Positions 51,871 to 62,067 of a stretch of 64,000 nucleotides of DNA are shown piece after piece. Within the stretch, counting starts at the first letter, position 1. Each line of letters begins with the position of its first letter. The DNA is from CAZOZP01 sp964584325. Its GTDB lineage: Bacteria; Bacteroidota; Ignavibacteria; Ignavibacteriales; Melioribacteraceae. The stretch covers positions 27,754 through 91,753 of the forward strand of contig CAZOZP010000003.1 in the NCBI GenBank assembly GCA_964584325.1. Reading direction: 5' to 3'. Made by a program: the position numbers and the translations under genes. The notes under the pieces were generated by a model, which made no database searches, was not told the origin of the DNA, and saw only the letters and a program-made list of their open reading frames with translations.

Positions 51871-53499
51871 CTATTTAATCTTTATCAGAGAAGGTTCATA
51901 ATCTTCTACATTTTCATACCCCAGGAAATTTAGGAGTGTACCGGCAATATTTGCTATTCCCGGATTTTCAATTTTGGCTATTTCATAATCGCCTGTGTAG
52001 CCTGAATCAACTATTACAAACGGAACCGGATTTAAAGTGTGTGAAGTCTTAGGAGCTTTAACCCCCTTTGAAACGGAGAACATTTCATCTGCATTTCCGT
52101 GGTCAGCTGTTATAAGGGCAACACCGTTTAATTCTTTCACTACTTCAAGAATTTTTCCCAGGCATTCATCAACAGCTTCCACTGCCGTAATTGCAGCCTC
52201 CATTATCCCGCTATGACCAACCATATCACCGTTGGCAAAATTGATTCTTCCGAATTTGTATTTTCCGCTTTGTAATAACTCGATCGATTTTTCGGTTATT
52301 TCGTATGCCTTCATTTTCGGGGCTTTGTCGAATTCAATTTTGTCAGATGGAATTTCAACATAAGTTTCAAGATTTTCGTTGATATATCCGGATTTATTTC
52401 CGTTCCAGAAGTAGGTTACATGTCCATATTTCTGTGTTTCGGATATTGCGAATGAAGGAATTCCTTCACTGCAGATATATTCGCTTACAGTTCTGTCTAT
52501 GGCAGGCGGAAAAACAAGGTAATTTGAAGGAATGTGAAGGTCGCCGTCATATTCCATCATTCCGGCGTAAAACACTTCTGGTACTCTCACTCTGTCAAAT
52601 TTATCAAATTCCTTTTCCTCAAATGCGCGGGATATCTCTATTGCCCTGTCGCCTCTGAAATTAAAGAAAATAACAGCATCTCCGTTTTCTATTGTTCCGT
52701 TTGCGTTTCCGTTTTCATCTGTAATTACAAAGGACTGCAGATACTGGTCTGTGGCTTTGGGATCATCGGCATATAAAGTTGTAACTGCTTCTGAAGCAGA
52801 CGGGAATTTTCTTCCGATTCCGAGGACGTGAGCATCCCAGCCGCGTTTAACAACCGACCAATCAGCATTGTATCTGTCCATGGTTGTAATCATTCTGCCG
52901 CCACCGGAAGCAAATCTGTAATCAAAACCTTTTGATGAAGAAATCACGGCAAGATGCTTTTCCATTGGAAGGATATAATCAAGCGCACTTTTCTCACCAA
53001 CATCACGACCATCAAGAAGCGCGTGAACTCTTAATTTCTTTACCCCTTGCTCTGCACATTTATCTATCATAGCATAAAGATGTTTTATATGAGAATGAAT
53101 GTTACCGTCTGAAAGTAGTCCGATAAAATGTACTGTACCGCCCTGAATTCCTTTTTGTATTATTTCATTCCAGGATTCTGACCGGAAAATTACACCGTCT
53201 TCAATTGCTCTGTTTACAAGCTTTGCACCCTGTTCGAAAATTCTTCCGGCACCAATTGCATTATGACCTACTTCACTGTTTCCCATATCATCGTCTGATG
53301 GAAGTCCGACTGCTGTACCGTGCGCCTTCAATGTAGTTTTCAAGTCAGAGGCAAGCAACTTATCAAGAACCGGTGTCTTTGCAAGATAAATAGCATTGCT
53401 TTCATCCTGCTTGCCTATACCAACTCCGTCCATAATTATTAATAGTACCGGACCCTTTCTTACATTAAATTTATCGAGTTTTTTTAATTTAAGTTCCAT
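51871..53499 (-). CDS. gpmI: 2,3-bisphosphoglycerate-independent phosphoglycerate mutase
   Basis: The 542-residue enzyme interconverts 3- and 2-phosphoglycerate in glycolysis. Seen are VLLIIMDGVGIG, the phosphoserine site GNSEVG with S75, HSHIKHLYAMID, and the late ALITADHGNADEM metal site. It is about 30 residues longer than typical GpmI (about 510). It is monocistronic. Confidence 0.95.
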   Translation of the reverse strand: MELKLKKLDKFNVRKGPVLLIIMDGVGIGKQDESNAIYLAKTPVLDKLLASDLKTTLKAHGTAVGLPSDDDMGNSEVGHNAIGAGRIFEQGAKLVNRAIEDGVIFRSESWNEIIQKGIQGGTVHFIGLLSDGNIHSHIKHLYAMIDKCAEQGVKKLRVHALLDGRDVGEKSALDYILPMEKHLAVISSSKGFDYRFASGGGRMITTMDRYNADWSVVKRGWDAHVLGIGRKFPSASEAVTTLYADDPKATDQYLQSFVITDENGNANGTIENGDAVIFFNFRGDRAIEISRAFEEKEFDKFDRVRVPEVFYAGMMEYDGDLHIPSNYLVFPPAIDRTVSEYICSEGIPSFAISETQKYGHVTYFWNGNKSGYINENLETYVEIPSDKIEFDKAPKMKAYEITEKSIELLQSGKYKFGRINFANGDMVGHSGIMEAAITAVEAVDECLGKILEVVKELNGVALITADHGNADEMFSVSKGVKAPKTSHTLNPVPFVIVDSGYTGDYEIAKIENPGIANIAGTLLNFLGYENVEDYEPSLIKIK

Positions 53500-53631
53500 A
53501 ATTTATTTCCTTGTAAAATATTTCAAAATTAAAATGCAATATACTATCTTGGAAACCTTAAATCAATTTAATGCATCTGATTATAGAGTATGTTTATATT
53601 TTAATACCTTTTGTCTTATAAAGGAGAACTT

Positions 53632-54576
53632 ATGGCAATTACACGCAGAAAATTCATAAAGACTAGTGCAACAATCGGATTAGGTGCAATTTTTACTTCC
53701 AATTTTGCTGCCTTAAGCGAGCCTAAAGCAAAAGGGAAAATGCTCGAAGTACAAACTCCTGATCCGCGTTCCTGGAATAATGAAGGAATTACTTTAAGTT
53801 GGTTAGGGCATAGTACCGTGCTCATTAATTTCTACGGGAAATGGATATTAACTGATCCGGTACTTTCTGACACAGTAGGTGTCCGTCTTCTTGGAGCAAC
53901 ATTCGGTCCTACAAGATATACTCCGCCGGCTCTGCAATTCGGCAGTATTCCGAAACCTGATCTGATACTGCTTTCCCATGCTCATATGGATCATACAGAT
54001 TTGCCTACATTAAGGATGTTTACAGAAGCTTATCCTAATGAGATTGACGTTGTTACTGCTTATTTAACAAAAGATATTATTGAAGGAATGCCTTGGAAAT
54101 CTGTAACAAGCCTTGATTGGAACGAGAAGTCGGATGTTGCGGATATAGAAATCAGAGCCGCAGAGGTTAAGCACTTTGGATGGCGCTTTCCCTGGGAAAA
54201 AGACAGATCTGAAGGATATGTAAAAGACGGAAGAAGTTACAATTCCTATTATATTTCAAAAAACGGGAAAACGATTCTCTTTGGTGGAGATACTGCTTAT
54301 ACCGATGCATTTAAAAAGAATTCGAATATTAAAGCTGATATTGCTATTATGCCTATCGGAGCATATGATCCCTGGATAAAAAAACACTGTACCCCTGAAG
54401 AAGCATTGGAAATGGCCTCGCATACAGGGGCCGAGATATTCGTTCCGATTCACTGTATGACATTTTCAATGAGTAACGAACCATTTATGGAACCGATTAA
54501 GAGGATGTCTGCCGCTGCTCCTAAATATGGAATTAAACCGGGAATTTCCGGCATAGGTGAAACTCTTACTCTTTAA
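53632..54576 (+). CDS. Tat-exported metallo-beta-lactamase-fold hydrolase (UlaG/NAPE-PLD-like)
   Basis: The 314-residue product begins with a twin-arginine signal TRRKFIKTSATIGLGA. The metal site includes WLGHSTVLI, HAHMDHTD (HxHxDH), GGDTAY and a late PIHCMTF. The layout matches UlaG-like lactonases and the NAPE-PLD-like lipid phosphodiesterases. Tat export implies a folded, metal-loaded enzyme in the periplasm. The start at 53632 has AAAGGAG upstream; a start seven codons earlier would include the ribosome-binding site. Confidence 0.83.
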   Translation: MAITRRKFIKTSATIGLGAIFTSNFAALSEPKAKGKMLEVQTPDPRSWNNEGITLSWLGHSTVLINFYGKWILTDPVLSDTVGVRLLGATFGPTRYTPPALQFGSIPKPDLILLSHAHMDHTDLPTLRMFTEAYPNEIDVVTAYLTKDIIEGMPWKSVTSLDWNEKSDVADIEIRAAEVKHFGWRFPWEKDRSEGYVKDGRSYNSYYISKNGKTILFGGDTAYTDAFKKNSNIKADIAIMPIGAYDPWIKKHCTPEEALEMASHTGAEIFVPIHCMTFSMSNEPFMEPIKRMSAAAPKYGIKPGISGIGETLTL

Positions 54577-54611
54577 CTAATAATATATGCAGACTTAATT
54601 ATGGTTTTGCA

Positions 54612-55610
54612 CTATCTTGTAAATGAGGCTATCCTATTGCTACCGGGTGTTATATCTTTGTTTAGAGATTCTTCAGTCAGAACAAGTGCCTGTACTGAAG
54701 CTGAATCAATTCTCTGAAGTCTCGGTATTTCATAAAAGACTTTATGAGGATCGTATTGAATATCCGCAAGAATGTTGAAGTTATCGCCGCTCTTTAACCA
54801 AAGGCGGTAAACTCTGTCATCCCCAATCGCAGGAAGATTTGTAATCTGAATAAGCCCTTCTCTGTTCTCCAAAGAGAGATATACTTTGATTATACCAGAA
54901 TTTTCGTAGGGTGTAAGGTTAAATAATTCTGTTGCGCCAGAATTCATTAATGTGATTAGTTTGTAATGATCTTTTATAAATATATCTGTATTCTTTAGTC
55001 TTTCTCTTAGTTCGGCATTTTCATTGTTTAACCGGTTTGTAATTCCGTTAAAGACATAAAACAGTATTGCCGCTAAAGCTATGGCAATAAATACACTTGA
55101 GACAGCAATTTCAAAAACATATTTTTTAGCATAAGTAAAAAAACTCAGGCCTTGAACTGCAGCACTATGAGTGCCCGCCTGTATTCTTCCCATAAAAGAG
55201 AAATCCTTCTGCGGAACCGGAATCTCCGCAGTATCAGATTTGGTTTCGGATTTCGGAATTGTAAGAACCATTGGAGCAAATATCTCACCGGCATCATTCT
55301 CGATAAGATAATCTGAAAGTTCATGAGCTTCAACATCAGCAATAAATCTTTCGTCGTCCGGACTGAAAGGAACTGCTTCTTTCATCTTTAATATTTTACT
55401 TATCAGCTTTTCCCTAATGTGGGATGGTGGAGTTTTCTCTTCCAAAATAATTGGAATCAATGAAACTGCATTTTGCATCTTGGCAAGTTCTGAATAAGGA
55501 ATTTCTCCGTTATTGTCAATGAATTCAATAAAACTGTTAAGATTCACTCTATCAAGACACCCGGTGGAAAAAGCCGACAGCATCTGTACTATGTCTTTAT
55601 CTGTCGTCAT
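54612..55610 (-). CDS. Membrane anti-sigma factor (RskA-like)
   Basis: The 332-residue product has a cytoplasmic N-terminal part of about 165 residues, one membrane helix (FEIAVSSVFIAIALAAILFYV), a short coiled coil (NNENAELRERLK) and a periplasmic RskA-type domain (GDDRVYRLWLKSGDNFNILAD). No zinc-binding HxxxCxxC is visible in the N-terminus. It would hold the sigma factor from the preceding gene, which it overlaps by 14 bases. The start at 55610 has GGGGCAGG upstream. Confidence 0.75.
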   Translation of the reverse strand: MTTDKDIVQMLSAFSTGCLDRVNLNSFIEFIDNNGEIPYSELAKMQNAVSLIPIILEEKTPPSHIREKLISKILKMKEAVPFSPDDERFIADVEAHELSDYLIENDAGEIFAPMVLTIPKSETKSDTAEIPVPQKDFSFMGRIQAGTHSAAVQGLSFFTYAKKYVFEIAVSSVFIAIALAAILFYVFNGITNRLNNENAELRERLKNTDIFIKDHYKLITLMNSGATELFNLTPYENSGIIKVYLSLENREGLIQITNLPAIGDDRVYRLWLKSGDNFNILADIQYDPHKVFYEIPRLQRIDSASVQALVLTEESLNKDITPGSNRIASFTR

Positions 55611-56196
55611 TTTCCTGCCCCTCAAGGAATGTCCTTAGATTTAATACTGCGGTTGTAATTTTTGATCTTATAGTATTAACAGGTATTTTTAACTGGGCAG
55701 AGATTTCATTCAGATCAAAGCCCTCGTAAAATGATAAATGAAGAACATATTTTTGAGCATCGGTAAGCTTGTTTAAAGCCTTTCGTGTTTTTGCTTTTAA
55801 TTCATCCTTTTTACCCGGATTCAGATTGTCTTCACATCTGAATGTTCTCGGAATTATATATTCTTCTTCGTAATTATCATCATAATAAAGTAAATCCGCT
55901 GATTCTGTTCTTTCCCTCTTAAGCGAATCAATTGCTCTGTTTCTCGTTAAATATATAAGCCAGGTATATACATTTCCTGTAGCAAAATTGTAAAACTTGG
56001 CCTTGGACCAAACAATTTTAAATACTTCAGCTAAAATATACTCTGCAGTTGACGGATCTTTTACTATTTTCTCGGTCAGGGTATATAATACAGCTGAATA
56101 CCTGTCGTAGAGCTCAACAAAAGCATACTCGTCCTTTAGTATTATTTTCTTAAGTAAATCCTGATCCCTTAAATCTCTGTATGATATTTCTTCCAT
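55597..56196 (-). CDS. ECF-family sigma factor
   Basis: The 199-residue product has region 2 (ALVELYDRYSAVLY-like FVELYDRYSAVLYTLT, then YTWLIYLTRNRAIDSLKRER) and region 4 (LTDAQKYVLHLSFYEGFDLNEISAQLKIPVNTIRSKI in pieces). It resembles the SigK-type ECF group. Paired with the following anti-sigma factor, it likely responds to envelope stress. Their targets are not visible in the window. Confidence 0.87.
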   Translation of the reverse strand: MEEISYRDLRDQDLLKKIILKDEYAFVELYDRYSAVLYTLTEKIVKDPSTAEYILAEVFKIVWSKAKFYNFATGNVYTWLIYLTRNRAIDSLKRERTESADLLYYDDNYEEEYIIPRTFRCEDNLNPGKKDELKAKTRKALNKLTDAQKYVLHLSFYEGFDLNEISAQLKIPVNTIRSKITTAVLNLRTFLEGQENDDR

Positions 56197-56371
56197 CAGC
56201 TTTCCAAAAGTGATGTTATAAACTAAAATTCTTTGGTTTAAAAAGCAATTGAATCCGCAATAAAAGTTAACTATATCTTATTTCTAATTATGAATTTTAG
56301 CAAAGTGGGCTTTTTTTCTTTATTAATTAAATATTTGGTTTTAATTTATCCGTTCATAATAAGAGTTTTAT

Positions 56372-57874
56372 ATGGAAGTATTATTCTTTGCGATTATATC
56401 ATTTTCAGCCTTTTTACTAATGGGCGGAGTTTTTCTATTCTATGCACGAAAATACAAATATGTTTCTGTGGAAGAGTTTGAAAATTTGAGACAAATTTAT
56501 GAAGAGAAAAAGTCAGAAGCTGCAGTATTGATGGAAAAGACTGGTTCACTCTCTTTATTAAACAGTAATCTTAAATCTGAAGTCGAAAAATTGCGCGAAG
56601 ACAAAGAAAAAGTATCAGTTAGCTTAGCCTCTGAATCAGGCAGTCTGAAGCTTAAAATTGAGGAAGCAAATAAATATTCCGAAGAGTGCGAAATTCTTAA
56701 AAAGAAACTTGAGTATTTGCAATCTGAATTAGTAAAGCAGACTGAATTTAACAAATACTTAAACGAAAAACTTGAAACAAATAAAACCGATCTGGAGAAA
56801 ATCGGTAAAATATTTACTGATGAATTTAAGCTTCTGGCAAATTCTATTCTTGAAGACAAGAGCAAAAGATTCACAGAAATGAATCTTGAAGGAATCAGCG
56901 GTATTCTTAAACCGCTTGGAGAAAACATTGAACAGTTTAAGAAAAAAGTTGAAGAAACATACGATAAGGAATCAAAACAACGGTTTTCTCTTGAAGATAG
57001 AATTAAAGAACTGGTTCATCTTAATAGTCAAATAAGCATAGATGCAAATAATCTTACTAAAGCTTTAAAAGGAGAAGCAAAAACCCAAGGCGACTGGGGT
57101 GAAATGATTCTCGAGAATATTCTTCAGGCGTCCGGACTTACAAAAAACCGTGAGTACTTTATTCAGGAATATATAAAGGATGACAGCGGGAAAATTCTTC
57201 ACAACGAAAAAGGCGAGAAACTTAGACCTGATGTTATTGTTCATTATCCCGACAATAAAAAGATTGTAATTGATTCGAAAGTATCTCTTGTAGGTTATGA
57301 AAAATTCTGTTCCGAGAAAGATCCGATTGTTCAGAAAAAGTACCTTGATGAGCATGTAAGATCAGTTAGACAACATATAGAACAACTTTCAGGAAAAAAC
57401 TATCAAAATCATCTGGAATCCCTCGATTTTGTTATAATGTTCATGCCAGTTGAACCTGCATATCTTACTGCAATGCAAGCAGACAATTCTTTATGGAAAG
57501 ATGCTTACGATAAGAAAATTCTTTTGATTAGTCCCACTAATCTGATAGCCGCTCTTAAAATAATTGCAGAACTTTGGAAGCAGGAAAACAGAAACAGAAA
57601 TGCAAGAGAAATAGCTAAACAAAGCGGAAACTTATATGATAAATTTGTTGCTTTCACCGATGAATTGCTTGAATTAGGAAGACACATTGAACGGACTCAG
57701 AAATCATATGATTCGGCATTGAACAAACTCTCAGAAGGAAAGGGGAATCTTATCAGCCGAGCTCAAAAACTTAAAAAACTCGGAATTGATTCATCCAAAT
57801 CCATACAGACTGGATTACTGAAAAATTTCGAAAATACCGGTGATAATGAAACACAGGAAGATGACGACATATAA
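56372..57874 (+). CDS. rmuC: DNA recombination protein RmuC
   Basis: The 500-residue product has an N-terminal membrane anchor (FFAIISFSAFLLMGGVFLFY), a long coiled coil (about 35-215) and the RmuC nuclease-like core (GDWGEMILENILQASGL, then PDVIVHYPDNKKIVIDSKVSL, and FVIMFMPVEPAYL). RmuC limits inversion at repeats. It is followed by a terminator at 57952-57982. Length is normal. Confidence 0.92.
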   Translation: MEVLFFAIISFSAFLLMGGVFLFYARKYKYVSVEEFENLRQIYEEKKSEAAVLMEKTGSLSLLNSNLKSEVEKLREDKEKVSVSLASESGSLKLKIEEANKYSEECEILKKKLEYLQSELVKQTEFNKYLNEKLETNKTDLEKIGKIFTDEFKLLANSILEDKSKRFTEMNLEGISGILKPLGENIEQFKKKVEETYDKESKQRFSLEDRIKELVHLNSQISIDANNLTKALKGEAKTQGDWGEMILENILQASGLTKNREYFIQEYIKDDSGKILHNEKGEKLRPDVIVHYPDNKKIVIDSKVSLVGYEKFCSEKDPIVQKKYLDEHVRSVRQHIEQLSGKNYQNHLESLDFVIMFMPVEPAYLTAMQADNSLWKDAYDKKILLISPTNLIAALKIIAELWKQENRNRNAREIAKQSGNLYDKFVAFTDELLELGRHIERTQKSYDSALNKLSEGKGNLISRAQKLKKLGIDSSKSIQTGLLKNFENTGDNETQEDDDI

Positions 57875-57951
57875 TCAATTATATTGTTTATGCTTATTAT
57901 TTCAATAAAATCAAATTGATTAAGACATACAGAAGTGGAATGAAAATATAA

Positions 57952-57982
57952 CCCTGCCTGCTTGAAGCAGGGCATTATTTTT
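57952..57982 (+). terminator. Intrinsic terminator after rmuC
   Basis: CCCTGC (57952-57957) can pair with GCAGGG (57967-57972), or CCTGC (57957-57961) with GCAGG (57967-57971) around TTGAA. A T-rich tail (ATTATTTTT) follows. It also lies just past the stop of the convergent Rrf2 gene. Confidence 0.7.
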
Positions 57983-58421
57983 AACTTGCTGATCCAGCCG
58001 ATCTTTTCAGTGTTGATGCATATTTTTCTGCTACTTCCTTTACTGATTTGCTCGAAATAAGATTGTAAATCCTATTGCGTAGTTCAGACCATTCTTCGTG
58101 AAGCGGACAAGGATTTTCATCCGAACATTCCTTCAAACCGGTTACACATTTTAAATTGATCACCGGACCTTCAACTCTTTCAACTATCTCAAGAATAGAG
58201 CTTCTTAACGCCAATTCTGTAATCTTAAATCCCCCGCCTCTTCCTTTAAAAGAATCAACATATCCATACTTAGCCATGCGCTGTAAAATTTTTGCAAGGT
58301 AATGCGAAGGAATTTCTTCACTCTTTGCGATATCGGAAGACATAACCAATGACGATTCTGCCTGTCGTGCCAGGAATAATATTGCTCTGATGGCATATTC
58401 CCCCGTTTTGGTGTAAATCAT
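57981..58421 (-). CDS. Rrf2-family transcriptional regulator
   Basis: The 146-residue product has the Rrf2 winged helix (YTKTGEYAIRAILFLA, then SHYLAKILQRMAKYGYVDSFKGRGGGF). Three cysteines are spaced C-x7-C-x5-C (about 97-111) at the place where IscR/NsrR bind an iron-sulfur cluster. It may sense redox, iron or NO. No obvious target promoter adjoins it. Confidence 0.87.
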   Translation of the reverse strand: MIYTKTGEYAIRAILFLARQAESSLVMSSDIAKSEEIPSHYLAKILQRMAKYGYVDSFKGRGGGFKITELALRSSILEIVERVEGPVINLKCVTGLKECSDENPCPLHEEWSELRNRIYNLISSKSVKEVAEKYASTLKRSAGSAS

Positions 58422-58479
58422 ATTCCCCTCGAAATTAAATCAAACTATAAAAAGATTTTTTGTCCTGTTGAAAATAAGT

Positions 58480-58510
58480 AAAAATGTCCGATTTGTCAAT
58501 AAATCGGACA
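58480..58510 (-). terminator. Intrinsic terminator after yigZ
   Basis: TGTCCGATTT (58485-58494) pairs with AAATCGGACA (58501-58510). On the minus strand five T residues follow (plus-strand A-run 58480-58484). It lies seven bases past the yigZ stop, so termination explains it better than an operator for the Rrf2 gene, though both are possible. Confidence 0.7.
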
Positions 58511-58517
58511 AACTATA

Positions 58518-59135
58518 CTATACAGGAAGTAAATAATCACCTTCAATATGTACAATTTCTATTTTTCCGGAAGAACTTTCAGTTGTAACTCTTAAGAATT
58601 CTAATGAATTTTCATCCGGAATCAAACATTCAGCCCAGAACATATCAGAATATTTGCTGTTATTTATTTTTCCTGCACTTTGATTAACAATGTGATGCAC
58701 CAGGCTTACATTTTCAAATCCCGTTATCATTCTGAATTTTCTGAATAATCTTAATGTAAATGGAACAGCTCTTAGAAGAGTTTCATATCCTGATGTATAA
58801 TAGGCCTTTCCTAAAGGACCAACTCCCAGCTTAATTCCACCGAAATATCTTACAGATACAATAAGAACATTGGTGAATCCGAAATGATTTATTGCGTTCA
58901 GCAGTCTTATTCCTGCAGTACCGGATGGTTCTCCGTCGTCTGAATATTTTTCAGATTTCTTATAAAGTTTGCAGGCATAACAATAGTGCACCGCATCATA
59001 ATGCTGTTTTTTCAATCCGCTTAAAATCTCGCGGACTTGTTCCTCTGATTCAATCGGATAAGCCAAACCGATAAATTCGGAGCCTTTTTCTTTGAATCTG
59101 TATTCGGTTGCATCTTTAATACTTGTTACCGTCAT
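58518..59135 (-). CDS. yigZ: YigZ/IMPACT-family protein
   Basis: The 205-residue product has the family signature: KGSEFIGLAYPIES, HYCYACKLY, then SDDGEPSGTAGIRLL and VSVRYFGGIKLGVGPLGKAY. IMPACT proteins affect translation control in eukaryotes; the bacterial role is uncertain. Length is normal. Confidence 0.92.
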   Translation of the reverse strand: MTVTSIKDATEYRFKEKGSEFIGLAYPIESEEQVREILSGLKKQHYDAVHYCYACKLYKKSEKYSDDGEPSGTAGIRLLNAINHFGFTNVLIVSVRYFGGIKLGVGPLGKAYYTSGYETLLRAVPFTLRLFRKFRMITGFENVSLVHHIVNQSAGKINNSKYSDMFWAECLIPDENSLEFLRVTTESSSGKIEIVHIEGDYLLPV

Positions 59136-59220
59136 CTTAATATATTATTCGAGCAGAGTAAAATTGATTTTGATTTTCTGTTTCCCTAATATACGCTTTT
59201 AAACTTTTGAATTCTCGCAC

Positions 59221-62058
59221 ATGAAAAACTCAAATAAAATTATTATCCGCGGTGCCAGAGAACACAATCTGAAAAATATAGACCTACAGATACCTCGAGA
59301 TTCTTTTACAGTGATTACAGGATTAAGCGGTTCTGGAAAATCATCCCTGGCCTTCGATACAATTTATGCTGAGGGTCAGAGAAGATATATTGAATCACTT
59401 TCAGCTTATGCCAGGCAGTTTCTTGATATGCTTGAAAAGCCTGACGTAGATTTGATTGAAGGTCTCAGTCCGGCTATTTCAATAGAACAAAAAGTAACTT
59501 CCGGGAATCCGCGTTCAACAGTAGGCACAGTAACAGAGATATATGATTATATGAGGCTTCTTTTTACTCGCGTGGGAGTGCCTCATTGCTATAATTGCGG
59601 CAAGCCTGTAAAAAAACAAAGTTCCGACCAAATTATTGATACTCTTATCAGCTCATTTGAAGGGAAAAAAATCTCTATTCTTGCACCGGTTGTAAGAGGC
59701 AGAAAGGGTCACTACCGTGAGCTTTTTGAAGAGATTTCCAAAGACGGATTCCTAAGGGTCAGAATCGACGGGGAGACTGTTGAAATAACTGAGGGTCTGA
59801 AAACGGACAGATATAAAATACACGATATTGAAATTGTAATAGACAGAGTAAATATTTCCGAACAATTCAGATCAAGAATTACAGAATCGGTTGAAATTGC
59901 ACTTAAATACGGAAACGGAATTATATATATAAATGATGGCACCCGCGATTATGTTTATTCCAGACATTTCGCTTGTATAGAATGCGGAATCAGCTTTGAA
60001 GAACTTGCCCCGAATGCTTTTTCTTTCAATACGCCTTACGGAAGCTGTCCTTCTTGTGAAGGATTAGGTGAAAAACGCGGTCTTGATTTAAGTCTGATAA
60101 TACCTGACAAAAACAAATCTATAAGCGAAGAAGGTATTCACGCTTTGGGAAAACCCAGAAGCATATGGATATTTAATCAACTTGAAGCTGTAGGAAAAAA
60201 ATTCGGATATACATTTGATACAAAAATTTGCGATATACCGGAAAATATAATGTCGGTAATCCTTAACGGCACAAAAGAAAAGATGGATTTTGAATATAAA
60301 TTCGGCAACGGAAAGACAGTTGTTTACAAACACAAGTTTAACGGAGTACTGCATTATATTAAGCATTTTTATGAGTCAACATCATCAGAAAAAATAAGAG
60401 AATGGGCAGAGTCTTACATGACTTCAATGGTTTGTCCGGAATGCAAGGGAGGAAGACTAAGAAAGGAATCACTTTTCGTAATAATCAATGATAAAAATAT
60501 TAGTCAGGCTTCTTCTCTGCCAATAAACAGAGCACTTGAGTTTTTCGGTAATTTGTCATTTAATGAAAGAGACAGCATTATTGCCAAACCTATTTTAAAA
60601 GAAATAAATACCCGACTGGAATTTCTTCTTAATGTTGGTCTGGATTATCTGACAATAGACCGTCCTTCACGTACACTCTCCGGCGGAGAATCTCAGCGGA
60701 TAAGACTTGCAACTCAGATAGGGTCACAACTTGCAGGGGTGCTTTATGTTCTCGATGAACCTAGTATCGGACTTCATCAAAGCGATAACGTTAAGCTGAT
60801 CAATTCACTAAAAAAACTCAGAGATATGGGAAACACAGTTTTGGTGGTTGAACACGACAAAGAAACTATCAGAAGCGCGGACTATGTTGTTGACCTTGGG
60901 CCAAGAGCCGGAGAATTCGGCGGAGAAATAATGTTTTCTGAATATTCATCGGAACTGAATAAACTAAGAGATAAAAACTTGAATTCTCTTACTCTGAGTT
61001 ACTTGTTTAACGAGCATTATATTCCTCTTCCTGATGCAAGAAGAAAGGGAAACGGATCTTTCCTTGAAATAAAAGGAGCCAGAGGAAATAATCTTAAAAA
61101 TATTGATGTAAGTATTCCCCTTGGTACTTTTACACTCGTAACGGGAGTAAGCGGTTCAGGAAAATCGACTCTTATTAATGATACTCTCGTACGAATTCTT
61201 ATGAGACGCATTTATAACTCCAAAGTAGTCCCTGAGCCTTATGAATCAATTTCCGGATTAGAAAACATAGATAAAATTATTGAAATAGACCAAGAACCTA
61301 TTGGCAGAACACCAAGATCAAATCCGGCAACTTATACCGGCCTTTTCACTTTTATCCGCGATCTTTTTACTCAACTGCCCGAATCAAAAATCAGAGGTTA
61401 TCTTCCCGGAAGATTCAGCTTTAATGTTAAGTCCGGGCGTTGTGAGGAGTGTCAGGGCGATGGTCTCAAAAAAATTGAAATGAACTTTCTTCCTGATATT
61501 TATGTGCAATGTGAAGTTTGCGGAGGAAAACGCTACAACAATGAAACTCTTGAAATTCTTTATAAAACCAGAAACATCTCTGACGTTCTTAATATGACTG
61601 TACGCGAAGCAGTAGATTTTTTTGAGGACCATCCCAAAATCAAAAGAAAAATCTCGGCTCTAAATGATGTTGGACTTGGATATATAAAGCTTGGTCAGCA
61701 GGCTACAACACTCTCCGGAGGGGAAGCTCAGAGGGTTAAACTTGCAACTGAACTCAGTAAAATCGGAACGGGAAAAACTCTATATATTTTAGACGAACCT
61801 ACTACCGGACTTCATTTTGAAGATGTAAGTATGCTTCTCAAAGTATTGGGTAAACTTGTTGATAAAGGAAATACTGTTGTTGTTATTGAGCATAATATGG
61901 ATGTGATAAAAGTTGCTGATTATATTATTGATCTTGGGCCCGGCGGAGGGGAAAAAGGCGGAGAAGTTGTTGCAAGCGGGAGTCCGGAAGAAATTATAAA
62001 ATGCGAAAACAGCATTACAGGAAAATTTCTAAAAGAAGAACTGATTCAAAAAAATTAA
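59221..62058 (+). CDS. uvrA: Excinuclease ABC subunit A
   Basis: The 945-residue protein has two ABC ATPase halves (Walker A GLSGSGKSS at 34-42 and GVSGSGKST in the second half). It has signatures LSGGESQRIRLA and LSGGEAQRVKLA, and zinc modules (CxxC pairs at about 252-283 and 740-766). It recognises DNA damage for nucleotide excision repair. It is complete, and three small genes follow closely. Confidence 0.97.
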   Translation: MKNSNKIIIRGAREHNLKNIDLQIPRDSFTVITGLSGSGKSSLAFDTIYAEGQRRYIESLSAYARQFLDMLEKPDVDLIEGLSPAISIEQKVTSGNPRSTVGTVTEIYDYMRLLFTRVGVPHCYNCGKPVKKQSSDQIIDTLISSFEGKKISILAPVVRGRKGHYRELFEEISKDGFLRVRIDGETVEITEGLKTDRYKIHDIEIVIDRVNISEQFRSRITESVEIALKYGNGIIYINDGTRDYVYSRHFACIECGISFEELAPNAFSFNTPYGSCPSCEGLGEKRGLDLSLIIPDKNKSISEEGIHALGKPRSIWIFNQLEAVGKKFGYTFDTKICDIPENIMSVILNGTKEKMDFEYKFGNGKTVVYKHKFNGVLHYIKHFYESTSSEKIREWAESYMTSMVCPECKGGRLRKESLFVIINDKNISQASSLPINRALEFFGNLSFNERDSIIAKPILKEINTRLEFLLNVGLDYLTIDRPSRTLSGGESQRIRLATQIGSQLAGVLYVLDEPSIGLHQSDNVKLINSLKKLRDMGNTVLVVEHDKETIRSADYVVDLGPRAGEFGGEIMFSEYSSELNKLRDKNLNSLTLSYLFNEHYIPLPDARRKGNGSFLEIKGARGNNLKNIDVSIPLGTFTLVTGVSGSGKSTLINDTLVRILMRRIYNSKVVPEPYESISGLENIDKIIEIDQEPIGRTPRSNPATYTGLFTFIRDLFTQLPESKIRGYLPGRFSFNVKSGRCEECQGDGLKKIEMNFLPDIYVQCEVCGGKRYNNETLEILYKTRNISDVLNMTVREAVDFFEDHPKIKRKISALNDVGLGYIKLGQQATTLSGGEAQRVKLATELSKIGTGKTLYILDEPTTGLHFEDVSMLLKVLGKLVDKGNTVVVIEHNMDVIKVADYIIDLGPGGGEKGGEVVASGSPEEIIKCENSITGKFLKEELIQKN

Positions 62059-62067
62059 GGATTGCAA

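Noticed and set aside
58485..58510. Operator for the Rrf2 regulator
   Set aside because: The inverted repeat sits directly after the yigZ stop and is followed by a T-run on that strand, so a terminator explains it better.
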